A stretch of 58,220 nucleotides of DNA from a virus, in the IMG/VR virus record IMGVR_UViG_3300036820_000022, positions 1 to 58,220 of that record; one strand, written 5' to 3'. Below are positions 45,617-56,078 of this stretch, in pieces. The notes beneath the pieces are model-generated. The model was not told where the DNA came from. It saw nothing but the letters and a program-made list of their open reading frames with translations, and ran no database searches. Position 1 is the first letter of the stretch. The number at the start of each line of letters is the position of its first letter. Position numbers and translations under genes: made by a program.

Positions 45617-48600
45617 ATGGCCGACGATCAGCAAAATCTCCAAGTAACGATTACCGCGACCGATGCGGGCGCAACGGCCGTACTTGCTGACGTTCAGGCG
45701 AAGATCGAGGCGATCGAGGCCGAGCTGAAGGCCGTTGGCGCAAGCGGTGCGTCGGCGGGGTCCTCCATAGCGTCCGGAATGTCGCAGGTGGCCGATAAGG
45801 CTGGCGCTGCAAGCGGTGCCGCGGCCGTTCTCGGCGGCTCCGCGAAGGCCGCTAAAAACGAACTCTCTGACCTAAACGAAGTCGGTGGCAACGCGGCGCG
45901 CATGTTCTCGGCGCTGGGAGTCGAGGGCGGCGAGGCTGCCGGCCGCGTCGGCGCTCTCGTCGGCGCGCTGGGCAGCATGACCGCGGTCGCTCCCGAACTG
46001 ATCGCATTCTTCGCCGTACTCGCTGCCGGCATGGCGGTCTTTGACTTCTTCAAGCAGGGCGTTAAAGACGCCGAGGATCTCCAATCGGAAATGTCCTCGA
46101 TGGGCGCGTCGATCCGCGCTCAGGGCGGCGATTGGTCTGCGCTCTCTGGCCAAATCAAAGAGTTCATCGATAGCGAGTCGATGGCGTCGGGTTTCACCGA
46201 AAACGAGATGGCGTCGGCGCTCAACTCACTCGTTACGTCGCTTGCCGGCGTCGAGAGCGGAACGAAGGCCGTCAGCGACTCGGAGAAGATTCTCGCGGTC
46301 GCTGAAGAGGTCGCGATCGCTAAACACATCAGCTTAGCCGAAGCGACGCACGATATCACTGAGGCCGAGGCTGGCCGCGGCATGGCGCTTGCGCAGCTCG
46401 ATCCGCGGATCAAGACGATGATCCAGGATCACGACACGCTCGACCAAGTGCTCAAGGTTCTCCACGACGATTACCAGGATCAGCTCAAGGATACCGATAG
46501 CGCGCAGATGGCGCAGGCGCGTCTGCACGCGGCGCTCGCGGCGACCGGCGAGGAACTGGGCTCGCGGCTGCTCCCGTATATCGTGCAGCTCTCCACGGAG
46601 CTCATCGGCATCATCCCGGCAGCCGAAGACATGGGTAGCGCGGTCGTCGACGTGTTCCAGACGATCTCGCACACGGTCGGCATTGCGATTCACGATATCA
46701 CGGCCTTTCACGACGCCGTCGATCTTGTCGATATCGGGCACGTCAACGAAGAACTAAACAAATCGCTCGCCGATCAGAACTGGCTGAGCAAGAACGATCC
46801 GGCTAGCGCGCTGAAAAAGTTCCAGCAGGCCGCGACCGACTACGGCAAAGCCTACAAGACGGCCGAGAACGAGATTACCGCGGCGATCAAGCAGCACATC
46901 GCCGCCGTCGATAACCTTAACACCAGCTTCAATCCGACGCTCGGCACTAAAGCCCCAAGTTCGGGCTCCGGCTACACGCCGCCGGTTCTAACCGACGAAA
47001 TCGACCAAGATAAGCTCGAAACGCAGGCGCAAGAAGAGAACATGCGTGTGTCGGACGCCCTTGCCGACGCGAAAGACCGGGCGACGGTAGCGGAAGCAAG
47101 CCTTTCGGCGGCGATGAAGGACGCCACCACCGTCGCGGGCGAGCAGAGCGCCCAGGCCGCGCTCGACGCCAAGACCATCGAAGACCTCAGCGCCCAGCAC
47201 AAGATCCTCAACAACGCGATCTACGACGAAACGCGGATGCTTGGAGTTGATGAAACTGCGCACAAGGCCGCGACCGCATCGTACGAATCGGCTAAATCCG
47301 CGCTTACGTCTTTTACACAGGCGCACGCTGGCGAGAAAAGTATGTCCGAGGGCGACAAGGAGACGATCGAGCAGCTCCGGTCGGCCTATCAAGCAGCCGA
47401 ACAGGAATGGGAAAAGACTGGCTCTGTCGTCCATACGCTCACGAGCGAAATCCGCGCGCACCGCGAGGAAGCCGCGCGCGATGCTGCGCAGGAAATAGCG
47501 CTCGCTTCAGCGGCGCGAGACTCTGCCGCATCAGCCGAGCGTGATTGGGATAAATACTACCAGGACCAGAAGCAAAAGGCGCAGGATGATCTTGCAACCT
47601 TCCGGCTGAGCAACGCGCAAAAGGTCGTTTACTTCGCGCAGCAGCTTTCGAGCGTTCAGGGACTCATCCAGCAAAACCAGGCCGTTCTCGATGCGCTCTA
47701 TCAAGAGGACGTCGCCGCGTTTAAAGCTGGCGATTTCGCAAAGGTTCGCGATGTCGAGCAAACGATGGCGCAAATCTCGGCGCTCATCGCGCACGAGGTA
47801 GATCAGGCCAAACAGTACGACGAAGACGAGCTCAACGCCAAGAAAGAAATCCTCCAGCAAGAGGCCGACGCCTATAAGGCGATGATCGACAAAGAGCAGC
47901 AGATCACGCAAACGTTCCTCGACGATATCCTGACCGAACACAAAACCTTCGCGCAAGAAATCAAGTCGGTCATGGATTCGATGCTCAAAGATTACATCGC
48001 CGGAATGAGCAAAGCGATGTTCCCACAAAACGCGGGCCAAACTGGCTCAACCAACGGGTTCGCCCAGTTCTTCCAAGGATTCTTCGGCGGCGTTTCGGGC
48101 AGCTCGGCGCAGACGCAGAACGCCGATACGCAACTTCAAAACGCCGGGATGAAGCTCGAGTCGGTCGCCACGGGGCCACAGACGCAGGCCGCCCAAGCGC
48201 TCTCCGGTTCCGCGCAGCAGCTCGATCAGGCCGCACTTGCGCTGCAACGCAGTTCGTCGAGCAGTGGCGGCACAAGCGGGCTCGCTACCTACCCGACGCC
48301 TTCGGGAAATGCGTTGGTGACGTACACCGGCGGCGTCGACGCCGACGAGATCACGACCGACTTCAACACCGCTTCCACCGCCGGGGACAACACGACGTAT
48401 CCGCTTTCGGGCGGTCAATCGATCATGCTCGGATGGAACGGCGCATCAACGGCGTCGCTAGGCAGCGACGAAGGGGATCAGGCGCTTTCAGAGATTCCAG
48501 GCGTCGGCGTTCCGCTTTCGATGACCAACGTTTCCAGCGTTGCGCCTGCCGGCGCGAGTTCGGCGTTTTCAAAGATCGGTGGCTACGTCAGCGAGGCGCT

Positions 48601-49531
48601 GATGGGCTACATGATGGGCCAGTCGATCAACTCGCTAGAAAATCCGAACGAAGCTCCAGGCGACAGCAGCGCAACGTTTGCCGGCATCGGCGGCGCGCTC
48701 GGTGATATCGGCGGCACGATCGTCGGCGGCCCGGTCGGCGGCTTCATCGGCTCGATTCTTGGTTCGCTCGTCGGCGGACTGTTCGGCTCGCACGAAACGG
48801 CCGCTGAAGAACCCGACGTCTCCGAACCCAACTACGGCACGCAATGGAGCTACGGTCAGTTTGTTTCAAACATGATCGGCACATACGGCACGTACAACGG
48901 CACGACGATCCAGGCCCAGCAGGCGTACAACCAATACGAAGGCGGCACGCCGATGGGCCAGCAGGTCTTTCAAGAGCTTGCCGATCTGCCCAAAAACCTC
49001 TCGCCGGTGGTCGAAGGGCTCGCGTCGCAACTGCGCGCGCTCGAAGACGGCGACACGAACTCAAACGCGCTGGAAATCAAGAGCCAGAGCCAAGGCATGT
49101 TCACCCTGGAATCCGGCGCGACGGTTAGCGTGCAGCAGTACATGCAAATGATCGGCCAGTTTATGTCCGAGACCGCCGGCATGATTCCGACGTTTCAGCT
49201 TACGCGCGCCTATCCGAATCTCAACAAGAGCACGCTCAAACAAACCGGCGAGTACGACCCGACGGTCAGCTATGGCCCGCTGCCGCCGCAAGGGACGCCG
49301 CCGCCCTATTCCAATCAGCCTGGCTATCCAAACGGGCCGTCGGGGCCCAATGGTCAGCGGCAAATCAATCTCACCGTCAACGTAAACGGGACGGTCATCG
49401 GCGGTGGCCAGATTCCCGACCAGGTCGCGCAAGAGATCGCCCAAGCGCTCCAACGCCTCGATATCGGAACGGCTGCCGGCGGAATCTCCACGCGTCTTGG
49501 CTCAAGCCGCGGCGGCGGGGGCGACTGGTAG
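45617..49531 (+). CDS. Tape measure protein
   Basis: A 1304-residue protein: helical, Ala/Gln/Lys-rich coiled coil through most of its length, a hydrophobic segment near 130 (APELIAFFAVLAAGMAVF), and a Gly-rich hydrophobic stretch about 1015-1055 (GGALGDIGGTIVGGPVGGF). It sets tail length; at the usual 0.15 nm per residue this means a tail near 195 nm. No lysozyme or peptidase domain is seen. It starts one base after the previous stop. Confidence 0.92.
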   Translation: MADDQQNLQVTITATDAGATAVLADVQAKIEAIEAELKAVGASGASAGSSIASGMSQVADKAGAASGAAAVLGGSAKAAKNELSDLNEVGGNAARMFSALGVEGGEAAGRVGALVGALGSMTAVAPELIAFFAVLAAGMAVFDFFKQGVKDAEDLQSEMSSMGASIRAQGGDWSALSGQIKEFIDSESMASGFTENEMASALNSLVTSLAGVESGTKAVSDSEKILAVAEEVAIAKHISLAEATHDITEAEAGRGMALAQLDPRIKTMIQDHDTLDQVLKVLHDDYQDQLKDTDSAQMAQARLHAALAATGEELGSRLLPYIVQLSTELIGIIPAAEDMGSAVVDVFQTISHTVGIAIHDITAFHDAVDLVDIGHVNEELNKSLADQNWLSKNDPASALKKFQQAATDYGKAYKTAENEITAAIKQHIAAVDNLNTSFNPTLGTKAPSSGSGYTPPVLTDEIDQDKLETQAQEENMRVSDALADAKDRATVAEASLSAAMKDATTVAGEQSAQAALDAKTIEDLSAQHKILNNAIYDETRMLGVDETAHKAATASYESAKSALTSFTQAHAGEKSMSEGDKETIEQLRSAYQAAEQEWEKTGSVVHTLTSEIRAHREEAARDAAQEIALASAARDSAASAERDWDKYYQDQKQKAQDDLATFRLSNAQKVVYFAQQLSSVQGLIQQNQAVLDALYQEDVAAFKAGDFAKVRDVEQTMAQISALIAHEVDQAKQYDEDELNAKKEILQQEADAYKAMIDKEQQITQTFLDDILTEHKTFAQEIKSVMDSMLKDYIAGMSKAMFPQNAGQTGSTNGFAQFFQGFFGGVSGSSAQTQNADTQLQNAGMKLESVATGPQTQAAQALSGSAQQLDQAALALQRSSSSSGGTSGLATYPTPSGNALVTYTGGVDADEITTDFNTASTAGDNTTYPLSGGQSIMLGWNGASTASLGSDEGDQALSEIPGVGVPLSMTNVSSVAPAGASSAFSKIGGYVSEALMGYMMGQSINSLENPNEAPGDSSATFAGIGGALGDIGGTIVGGPVGGFIGSILGSLVGGLFGSHETAAEEPDVSEPNYGTQWSYGQFVSNMIGTYGTYNGTTIQAQQAYNQYEGGTPMGQQVFQELADLPKNLSPVVEGLASQLRALEDGDTNSNALEIKSQSQGMFTLESGATVSVQQYMQMIGQFMSETAGMIPTFQLTRAYPNLNKSTLKQTGEYDPTVSYGPLPPQGTPPPYSNQPGYPNGPSGPNGQRQINLTVNVNGTVIGGGQIPDQVAQEIAQALQRLDIGTAAGGISTRLGSSRGGGGDW

Positions 49532-49535
49532 CTTC

Positions 49536-52500
49536 GTGGCCGTCCACATCGTCGAAAGTACGACGGGGAGCGCTGCCTCCGCTGAAGCCGTAACCGTTAG
49601 CTTTCCCAGCGCCGAAACGGGCGATCTGCTGGTTTTCACCTATTCGGCGTACTTCAAAGAATTTGGGGAGAGCGCGTGGCTCCCGAACAGCGGATGGCAA
49701 GCAGTTCCTCCGACCACGAATGCCGTCGACGGCGTCACCGGAATGCTCTTTCACATAGTCGCCGAGGGCGAAACGTCGTGGACTCCCTGCAACGATGACA
49801 GCAACAGCGTCGCTGGCCTCTGGCAATGTTATCGCGTTCAGGGCCACAGCATTGCAAACCCGATCCTCAATTTCTATCAGGCCGCGGGAACCTCGATCTA
49901 TGACTTGACCTGTCCTGGCGCAGCGGCTGTAGCGGTGCTGGGCATGGCGTTTGCCGTCGCGCTATTCAACGACACGACGGTCGGAATGTCGGGTGGCGTC
50001 TCAGGCGGAGAATCTTGGACCGTCGACAGTCTTGCCGGAAGCGGAAGCACCTTTCACGCCGTTGCGCACGTGCAGTTCATCGACAATGTGACCCCCGCAA
50101 CGGGCGTCTGGGCGAGCAATCCAAACAACTCCGTGGAGTTCGTCATCCAGTGCGAGCCCGGCGGCTCCGACGACGGGTACGTCGTTATGCAGGAAATCTC
50201 GCCGTCATTCTTTTACGGCGGCTCGGGGCTCGGTTTCGGCCTATCGTGGACGCCGACGGTCGGGAATCGCCTCGTTGCGGTGTTCTTGGGCTCAAGCCTT
50301 CTTGGCGGCGAAACGCTGACGCCGAATACCGGCTGGAATATCCATATCAATCAAGCCGGGATCATCGTCGCGGTCAAAACTATTTCCAGCGGCGACGGCG
50401 AAAACTACACGGTTTCAGCCGATTCCCCTGGCATTTCTGGAGCCAACTGGGCGGCCTTCGTTTACGAAATCGGTTCGGATAACGATTGGGTCGGCGGCGC
50501 GTACGCCGACATTAGCGGTGGCGCCTACCAAACCCCAAGCTTTACGCCGCCGACGTCGCCGGCGTTCATTATTTACGCGGTCACGTCGTACACCGACGAA
50601 ACCCCGACGTGGCCGGATTACACCTGCGATTCGGGTCAAGTCCCCGATGGCGGCTACGCCGAATCGATCAACGGCGGCGGCATCGATAATAAGTTTTGCT
50701 GCGCTGCGGGTCACATGCTCGTCGGCGGCGGCGGGACCGATGCGACCTTTGGTCTGCCTGGTGGCCTCACGACCGCTTACGGTGCCACGCTTGCGTTTAG
50801 CGGAGCCGTCCCATGCCCGTCCGATCCGCCCGCGACGACGATCGGCTCGCTCTTTCCCGTAGGCATCCCTCAGGCGCGCGTCACGGTCTACCAAGCGCTG
50901 ACCGACGACGAAGGCGCGCTGCAAGTCGTAACGTGGGACGGCGGCAACTCGCTCGAAGTCCGCGACGACTTTATCGGCGGCTCGATTCAGTACGAAGATA
51001 CGCCATCGGGATGCGGCGCGGCGACGCTCTCGCTCGGCATTCCGTGGGAAGCCATGGAACAAGGGCCAGCGGGAACGCCGTACTGGCTCGCCCGTAACAT
51101 CGTGGAAATCTCAGCCTGGGACGACGTTGTTCAATCCGACTACACCCACGGCGACGCGAAGATTTACGTCGGCTCGCGCTACGGCTACGACGCCGCGCTT
51201 GGCCAAGACAAGCCGCAACTGATTCTCGACGACGGCACCAACGTCACCTATCGAATCAAGGTAACAGGCGTCGGCACGGACGGCGGCGGCGATTACGTCA
51301 CGGTGATGACGACTCCCGGAACCTACCCCGATTCGCCCTCGGAGATCCCCGATTACGCCGCCGGGACAGCGATCTACCGGCGCCGCTATACCGGCATCAT
51401 TATGAAGCGCGGCCTCTACAACAGCCGCCAGCCGCAGGGCCAAGTCACCTGCACCGGCCTCGCGCAGTACCTTAATGAAGCCGTCGGGACGTTCACGATC
51501 AACCTCGACGAGGTCGGCGACGCGCTCTATAACTGCCTCGCGCAGTTCGCTTCGCGCTGGCCGCAGCTCACGATCGACGTTTCCAACTTCCCCTATACCG
51601 GCAACAGCTACAGTGGCAGCAACCAGCAGTACACACTCGCCGACGAGATCACGCAGATTCTCTCCTGCGGCATCACTAACGGCGACACGTGGGTCGTGCG
51701 TGTCGGGCACGATCGTGTCGTTCGGCTATTGCAGCTTTACTCGCAAGCCTGCACAGCCTACAACTACAATGTCACGCTGCGCCAGGGAACGGGCACGGGC
51801 GATAACTCGGCGTTCGAAGCGCTCTCCGTCACCGGCCAAGACGAGGACGTTTCCAACTTCTACAACTCAGTCGAAGTCACGGGCGACACCAACCCGACGA
51901 CAAAGCAAGCCTACGGCGCGATCGTGCAGGATGACGAGTCGATCGAGATATTCCGTCAGGTCGATGGCGTTCCGATCTCCAACACGAGCTGCAAGAGCGA
52001 CGATGCCTGCGCCGCGTATGCCCAAGCGCTCCTCAACGATAACGCGATTCCGCGCAACAACTATCAAGTCAACGTCTACACATACAACAACGTCCTACCG
52101 ACCTACGCGCCGATGGGACTCGCGCGCGGCGACGTGATCTTGGGCGTCCATAACATCATCATTAAAGACTTCCTTGGCGGAGCGGACGATATCGACGGCC
52201 TCGTGCAGTCGGTCGTAACGACGATGGACGGTAAGACCGGCGACACGTCGCAGGTCGCGCAGTTCGCGCAGATCGAGCCGAACTGGAATCTCGCCGTCAA
52301 AGAGCGTGCGAACCGCTTTGCGATCACACTGCGGCGCAACGTAGTGCCGCCGGTGTCGGTCGATTCGTACATGGTCGGCGCGTTTGCCGATCAGATTCAT
52401 TACGCGAGCACGAGCCTCGACGTCACCGTGGGAGGAACGGACGGATTCCAGGTCGCGTTTGCGTACGGCGGCGGCATTCGCACGATAGCGCAGACCGTGC

Positions 52501-54014
52501 TGACGATGAATCCCAGCACGACGAACTACGTCTTTTTGGATTCGGGCGGCACGTTTCACATTCAGGGAGCCAACTCGATTCCAGCCGACGATACCTGGAT
52601 GCTGCACTCGATCTATCAGACGAGCAGCGGCGGCGTCATCGGGCATATATTCAAAGCGCCCCAAGGCGTGCTCGGCAACAACGGCAGCGGCGGCCCGGGC
52701 AGCGGCTCGGTCACCGAAGTCGATACGGGAACGGGGCTAACCGGCGGACCGATTACGAGCAGCGGCGAGATTTCGTTTGCGGACGTTGACGATCAGCGCA
52801 TCCTTGCGAATATCTCCGGCGGTTCTGCGGCACCGGTCCCCAAGTCGCTGTCGGATATTCTCGACGACGTTATCGCATCGGCGCGGGGCAGCATCATCAC
52901 GCGCGGCGCAAGCGGCTGGACGAACCTCGCGCCGGGAACGCTCGATGACGTTCTAACGAGCGGCGGCTCGGGGGCTGACCTATCATGGGCTCCCGCAGGC
53001 GGAAGCTCGACGCCCATCGTTCCTTCGGGCACATCGTTCCCCGGCTCGCCGACGAGCGGGCAGCTTTTCTTCCGCACCGACCTGCTCGCGCTCTTTTGGT
53101 ACAGCGGCTCGGCCTGGAAGAACGCCGACTCCATTGCGTCTCTCAACGACGTCGCGCTGACCTCGCCGGCAAACGGCGATGTCCTTACCTACGATTCGGG
53201 AAGCTCTACCTGGAAGAATGCGGCTCCGTCCGGTGGGGGAGTCTCATCGCTGCAATCTCTCACGGGTTCGCTGACCCTAGAATCGTCGGACAGTTCGGTC
53301 ATCTTTACAACTCCCGACTCGACGCATATCAACCTGAAAGCAGTCGGGAGCGGCGGCGCAAGCGTTGCTCCGTGGTATCCATTCCCGATTATTCAAGAAG
53401 CTCTCGGTACGACTGAATCGGGCGCCTCGACCTCGGTGGCCGCCAACCTGCCGGTAACGGCGACTGCCGGAAATACGCTGATTGCGATTCTCGCAACGTA
53501 CGACGATATGACGATTACGGCTCCGACGGGATGGACAATCATTCTTGCAGTCCCCGGTTTGAGCGGCGACAGCACCGGCCAGGTTGCCATTATGCTTAAG
53601 GTATCGGCGGGAACAGAAACGGGGATCGCGGTTACCCTTCCACTGTCAACGACGTTCGCGATACGGCTGCTTGAAATCTCCGGTTCGCGCTCTCTAGACG
53701 CGTCGGCGACGGCTCACCAGGCTAGCGCAAATAGCAACGGCGCAATCACCTTCCCTGCGATAACGCCGAGCGCGGGGGCGATGATCTTCGGCGTGGCCTC
53801 TGGCTACGCACAGAATGGATCGACGGCCAACTTGTCAACAGGAAACTATCTAAACGCAAGCATCGTTGTCGCCACGCAGAGTTCCGGCGGGTACTCGTTA
53901 TTTGCCGGAATTTATCTCGGCAAAGGGACCGGCTCGGCCGTTATCCCTATGCAGCTCCTTCCCTCTGGCCCACTGTATGGCGGATTCGCGTCGGCGATGT
54001 TCTCGCTACTCTGA
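49536..54014 (+). CDS. Tail tip/fibre fusion protein (1492 aa)
   Basis: The GTG at 49536 follows the tape measure stop; the frame is open further back but only inside that gene. The first 480 residues hold repeated jelly-roll-like beta domains (SFPSAETGDLLVFTYSA and similar). About 480-990 looks like the tip protein of siphophages (Gp37-like). From about 1090 come fibre repeats, including SGQLFFRTDLLALFWYSGSA, LYTYDSGSSTWKNA-like words and another beta domain at the end. It probably forms the tip and binds the receptor. Confidence 0.8.
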   Translation: MAVHIVESTTGSAASAEAVTVSFPSAETGDLLVFTYSAYFKEFGESAWLPNSGWQAVPPTTNAVDGVTGMLFHIVAEGETSWTPCNDDSNSVAGLWQCYRVQGHSIANPILNFYQAAGTSIYDLTCPGAAAVAVLGMAFAVALFNDTTVGMSGGVSGGESWTVDSLAGSGSTFHAVAHVQFIDNVTPATGVWASNPNNSVEFVIQCEPGGSDDGYVVMQEISPSFFYGGSGLGFGLSWTPTVGNRLVAVFLGSSLLGGETLTPNTGWNIHINQAGIIVAVKTISSGDGENYTVSADSPGISGANWAAFVYEIGSDNDWVGGAYADISGGAYQTPSFTPPTSPAFIIYAVTSYTDETPTWPDYTCDSGQVPDGGYAESINGGGIDNKFCCAAGHMLVGGGGTDATFGLPGGLTTAYGATLAFSGAVPCPSDPPATTIGSLFPVGIPQARVTVYQALTDDEGALQVVTWDGGNSLEVRDDFIGGSIQYEDTPSGCGAATLSLGIPWEAMEQGPAGTPYWLARNIVEISAWDDVVQSDYTHGDAKIYVGSRYGYDAALGQDKPQLILDDGTNVTYRIKVTGVGTDGGGDYVTVMTTPGTYPDSPSEIPDYAAGTAIYRRRYTGIIMKRGLYNSRQPQGQVTCTGLAQYLNEAVGTFTINLDEVGDALYNCLAQFASRWPQLTIDVSNFPYTGNSYSGSNQQYTLADEITQILSCGITNGDTWVVRVGHDRVVRLLQLYSQACTAYNYNVTLRQGTGTGDNSAFEALSVTGQDEDVSNFYNSVEVTGDTNPTTKQAYGAIVQDDESIEIFRQVDGVPISNTSCKSDDACAAYAQALLNDNAIPRNNYQVNVYTYNNVLPTYAPMGLARGDVILGVHNIIIKDFLGGADDIDGLVQSVVTTMDGKTGDTSQVAQFAQIEPNWNLAVKERANRFAITLRRNVVPPVSVDSYMVGAFADQIHYASTSLDVTVGGTDGFQVAFAYGGGIRTIAQTVLTMNPSTTNYVFLDSGGTFHIQGANSIPADDTWMLHSIYQTSSGGVIGHIFKAPQGVLGNNGSGGPGSGSVTEVDTGTGLTGGPITSSGEISFADVDDQRILANISGGSAAPVPKSLSDILDDVIASARGSIITRGASGWTNLAPGTLDDVLTSGGSGADLSWAPAGGSSTPIVPSGTSFPGSPTSGQLFFRTDLLALFWYSGSAWKNADSIASLNDVALTSPANGDVLTYDSGSSTWKNAAPSGGGVSSLQSLTGSLTLESSDSSVIFTTPDSTHINLKAVGSGGASVAPWYPFPIIQEALGTTESGASTSVAANLPVTATAGNTLIAILATYDDMTITAPTGWTIILAVPGLSGDSTGQVAIMLKVSAGTETGIAVTLPLSTTFAIRLLEISGSRSLDASATAHQASANSNGAITFPAITPSAGAMIFGVASGYAQNGSTANLSTGNYLNASIVVATQSSGGYSLFAGIYLGKGTGSAVIPMQLLPSGPLYGGFASAMFSLL

Positions 54015-54018
54015 GCCT

Positions 54019-54867
54019 CTAGGCGGAACGGATCGCCAGCTTCGTAAAGAGCCAATAGGTGAGGCGCGGCGGCACGAATAGAAACGCTTCCTGCGCCACA
54101 TAGACCAGGCTCGACGCCAAAGTGTTGGTGTAGCCGTACTCCATAACAGCCGTCCGTTTTGCCGTAAGAGTGTCGGCCAATTGTTGCAGCGTGTGGGTGG
54201 CCTTCGTCGCATTTTGGTGTAGCCGATAGGCGGCTAATGGCTCTGCGAGATTGGCGATACTTCCGTGAAACGCAAGGCGGAAGATGAAGTCGTAATCCTC
54301 GCAGGTTTTGAAGCGTGTATCAAATCCCCCGGCAAGCAGCCCGTCGGCTCGCCGGAACATGATGGACGGAGCGCCGAACGGATCGTAAAGAAGAAGCGCC
54401 CGGCGTAGCTCTTCGTCGCTCGTCGGGTACGTTCGGAATCCGGTAGTATTTCCGGCCTCGTTAATTATTTCCAATGCTCCGCCAAGCAAAACGTGCTTCG
54501 GGTTTTCCTGGAAGAACGCGATCTGTTTTTCGAATCGCCCAGGAAGCGCGAGATCGTCCGCTCCGATCAGGGCAATAAGTCCCCCGCGCGCCTCATGGAT
54601 ACCACGGTTCAACGTGTAGGCCACGCCTTGATTGCTGTGTCTCAATAGTCGGATGCGCGAATCGACCGCGGCATATCCCGCAATCATTTCAGCGGTTCGG
54701 TCAGTCGATCCATCGTCAATAATCAGGAACTCAAAATCGGAATAGGACTGCGTTCGAACGCTGTCTATCGTGTCGGCCAGGTACTGTTCGCCGTTGTAAA
54801 CTGGCAGCAGTACGGTTAAGGGCAGATCGCCCACTGGCGCTTGCTCCATCATCTTTAGTATCGGCAA
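54019..54867 (-). CDS. Family 2 glycosyltransferase on the reverse strand
   Basis: About 282 residues. TVLLPVYNGEQYLADTIDSV, IIDDGSTDRTAEMI, ALIGADDLALPGRFEKQI and EDYDFIFRLAF are the GT-A motifs, including the DxD-like ADD. It has no long membrane domain, so it is probably cytoplasmic or loosely attached. It is less GC-rich than its neighbours and runs against them, so it is likely cargo that alters lysogen surface sugars, or it glycosylates the tail fibre. M6 or M7 are alternative starts. Confidence 0.88.
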   Translation of the reverse strand: MPILKMMEQAPVGDLPLTVLLPVYNGEQYLADTIDSVRTQSYSDFEFLIIDDGSTDRTAEMIAGYAAVDSRIRLLRHSNQGVAYTLNRGIHEARGGLIALIGADDLALPGRFEKQIAFFQENPKHVLLGGALEIINEAGNTTGFRTYPTSDEELRRALLLYDPFGAPSIMFRRADGLLAGGFDTRFKTCEDYDFIFRLAFHGSIANLAEPLAAYRLHQNATKATHTLQQLADTLTAKRTAVMEYGYTNTLASSLVYVAQEAFLFVPPRLTYWLFTKLAIRSA

Positions 54868-54895
54868 GTCGAGCGCGAGCCTCCAGCCCCGACCG

Positions 54896-54973
54896 CTAGC
54901 CGAACGCGAAGACGGCCACCGCCCCCAGGACGCCGACCACGATCGCCCAGGCGAAAATCTCAGATGATTTCAT
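54896..54973 (-). CDS. Mini membrane protein (25 aa) before the glycosyltransferase
   Basis: MKSSEIFAWAIVVGVLGAV and a short end form one transmembrane helix. Same direction and 28 nt upstream of the glycosyltransferase. Too short for certainty; it could anchor or accompany that enzyme. Confidence 0.4.
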   Translation of the reverse strand: MKSSEIFAWAIVVGVLGAVAVFAFG

Positions 54974-55023
54974 GCTGCGAGCCTAGCCGAGCCCGCGCAA
55001 TCGTGCCTAAACCTCTCGTGTCT

Positions 55024-55069
55024 GGACACCCCGGGACCCCGAACGGCCAGCTTTTACGAAGAGCGGCTC
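55024..55069 (+). promoter_or_regulatory. Leader cassette E (GGACAC plus hairpin)
   Basis: GGACACC is 46 nt before the ATG. Hairpin GCTTTT/AAGAGC (55050-55064, one G-T pair) follows, and GAAGAGCGG lies before the start. Confidence 0.5.
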
Positions 55070-55390
55070 ATGGGTCCATACGAAGCGATACTCCAGGGGA
55101 TTCTGCAGCAGACCCTCTCGGTGCCATGGAATAGCGGTCTCATTACCGTGTTCGTCCTCTTTGCCTGGGGCTGGGCGATTTCGGTCGGCGTTCGGGGCGC
55201 CAACACGTTTCCGAGCGTCCACTTCGTCGGGAGTCTGCTTTTCGGGGCGATGGTGATCCGCTACGCGCAGTCGTACGTCGTGTACCACAAAGGGTTGGCC
55301 GAAGGCGCGTGGCCAGCTGCGTTCACCCTCGCGCTCGTTATCGGCGTCGCCTGCGCGCGGCGAAATTCTCATGTTTCAAAGAGCGATTAG
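55070..55390 (+). CDS. Holin-like membrane protein (106 aa)
   Basis: Three hydrophobic segments (SGLITVFVLFAWGWAISVGV, FVGSLLFGAMVIRY, AAFTLALVIGVACA) and a short charged tail fit a class I holin-like protein. It opens the lysis cluster that contains the endolysin. Confidence 0.65.
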   Translation: MGPYEAILQGILQQTLSVPWNSGLITVFVLFAWGWAISVGVRGANTFPSVHFVGSLLFGAMVIRYAQSYVVYHKGLAEGAWPAAFTLALVIGVACARRNSHVSKSD

Positions 55391-55823
55391 GGCCGACCCC
55401 GTGAACGCTGCCCTCTCGCTCTTCCTGCAGCAGCTCGGGATGACGATAACCATCCTGGGCGCGGTCATTACCCTCGCCCGGCGCCGCGAGATCGCCGTCT
55501 TTTTCTCGACGCACGCCCAGAAGGCGCGCCAAATCCAGCGCCTTGAGGCCGAGAACGCCGAGCTGCGAAGCTCGCTGGCTGGCTCGGTGCTCGCCAACGA
55601 AGGCTTCCAGAACCGGATCAGCCAGCTCGCCGACCGCGTCGACGCCTTCGAGCAGACCCAGGAATCGATTGCGAGCGATTTCAAGACGCTCACCGCCAAG
55701 TTTACTGCGGGGATCGCGTACATCGCGACCGAGCTCGCGCACGGCGACACAAGCCGGCTGCCCGCGCTCATCCGCGACGACGTCGTCGTCGAGATTCAGC
55801 GCCAGGCCAGGTCCCCACGGTGA
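55371..55823 (+). CDS. Membrane-anchored coiled-coil protein (150 aa)
   Basis: One transmembrane helix (LGMTITILGAVITLA) is followed by a long coiled coil (ARQIQRLEAENAELRSSL to about residue 115). The layout resembles i-spanins or accessory holins. It overlaps the holin-like gene by 20 bases. Confidence 0.65.
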   Translation: MFQRAIRADPVNAALSLFLQQLGMTITILGAVITLARRREIAVFFSTHAQKARQIQRLEAENAELRSSLAGSVLANEGFQNRISQLADRVDAFEQTQESIASDFKTLTAKFTAGIAYIATELAHGDTSRLPALIRDDVVVEIQRQARSPR

Positions 55824-55824
55824 C

Positions 55825-56031
55825 ATGCTGCGCCTCTACCGTTCGCTGCCCGACGCCCTTCGTGACGGCTGGGCCGTGTACGACCGGTGGAACCAAGGCG
55901 TCGTGCTGACCCAGCGCATCGAAGGCAAGACCGAGGTCGCGCTGATCGATTTCCTCGGCGCGCCGCTGCCGAAGTACGATCCGGCGAGCGTCGACGCGAT
56001 CGTGACCGGCGGCGTCGATCCGGAGTGCTGA
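55825..56031 (+). CDS. Small protein of the lysis region (68 aa)
   Basis: Starts MLRLYRSLPDALRDGWAVYD. Mixed alpha/beta, no membrane segment. Function unknown. Confidence 0.6.
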   Translation: MLRLYRSLPDALRDGWAVYDRWNQGVVLTQRIEGKTEVALIDFLGAPLPKYDPASVDAIVTGGVDPEC

Positions 56032-56078
56032 GCTACTGGTTTTCCAACATCAAATGATGTAGCAAAATCGGTAGCCGA

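Noticed and set aside
51111-51710. Leftward ORF inside the tail tip gene
   Set aside because: Shadow of a strongly supported gene; no motif.
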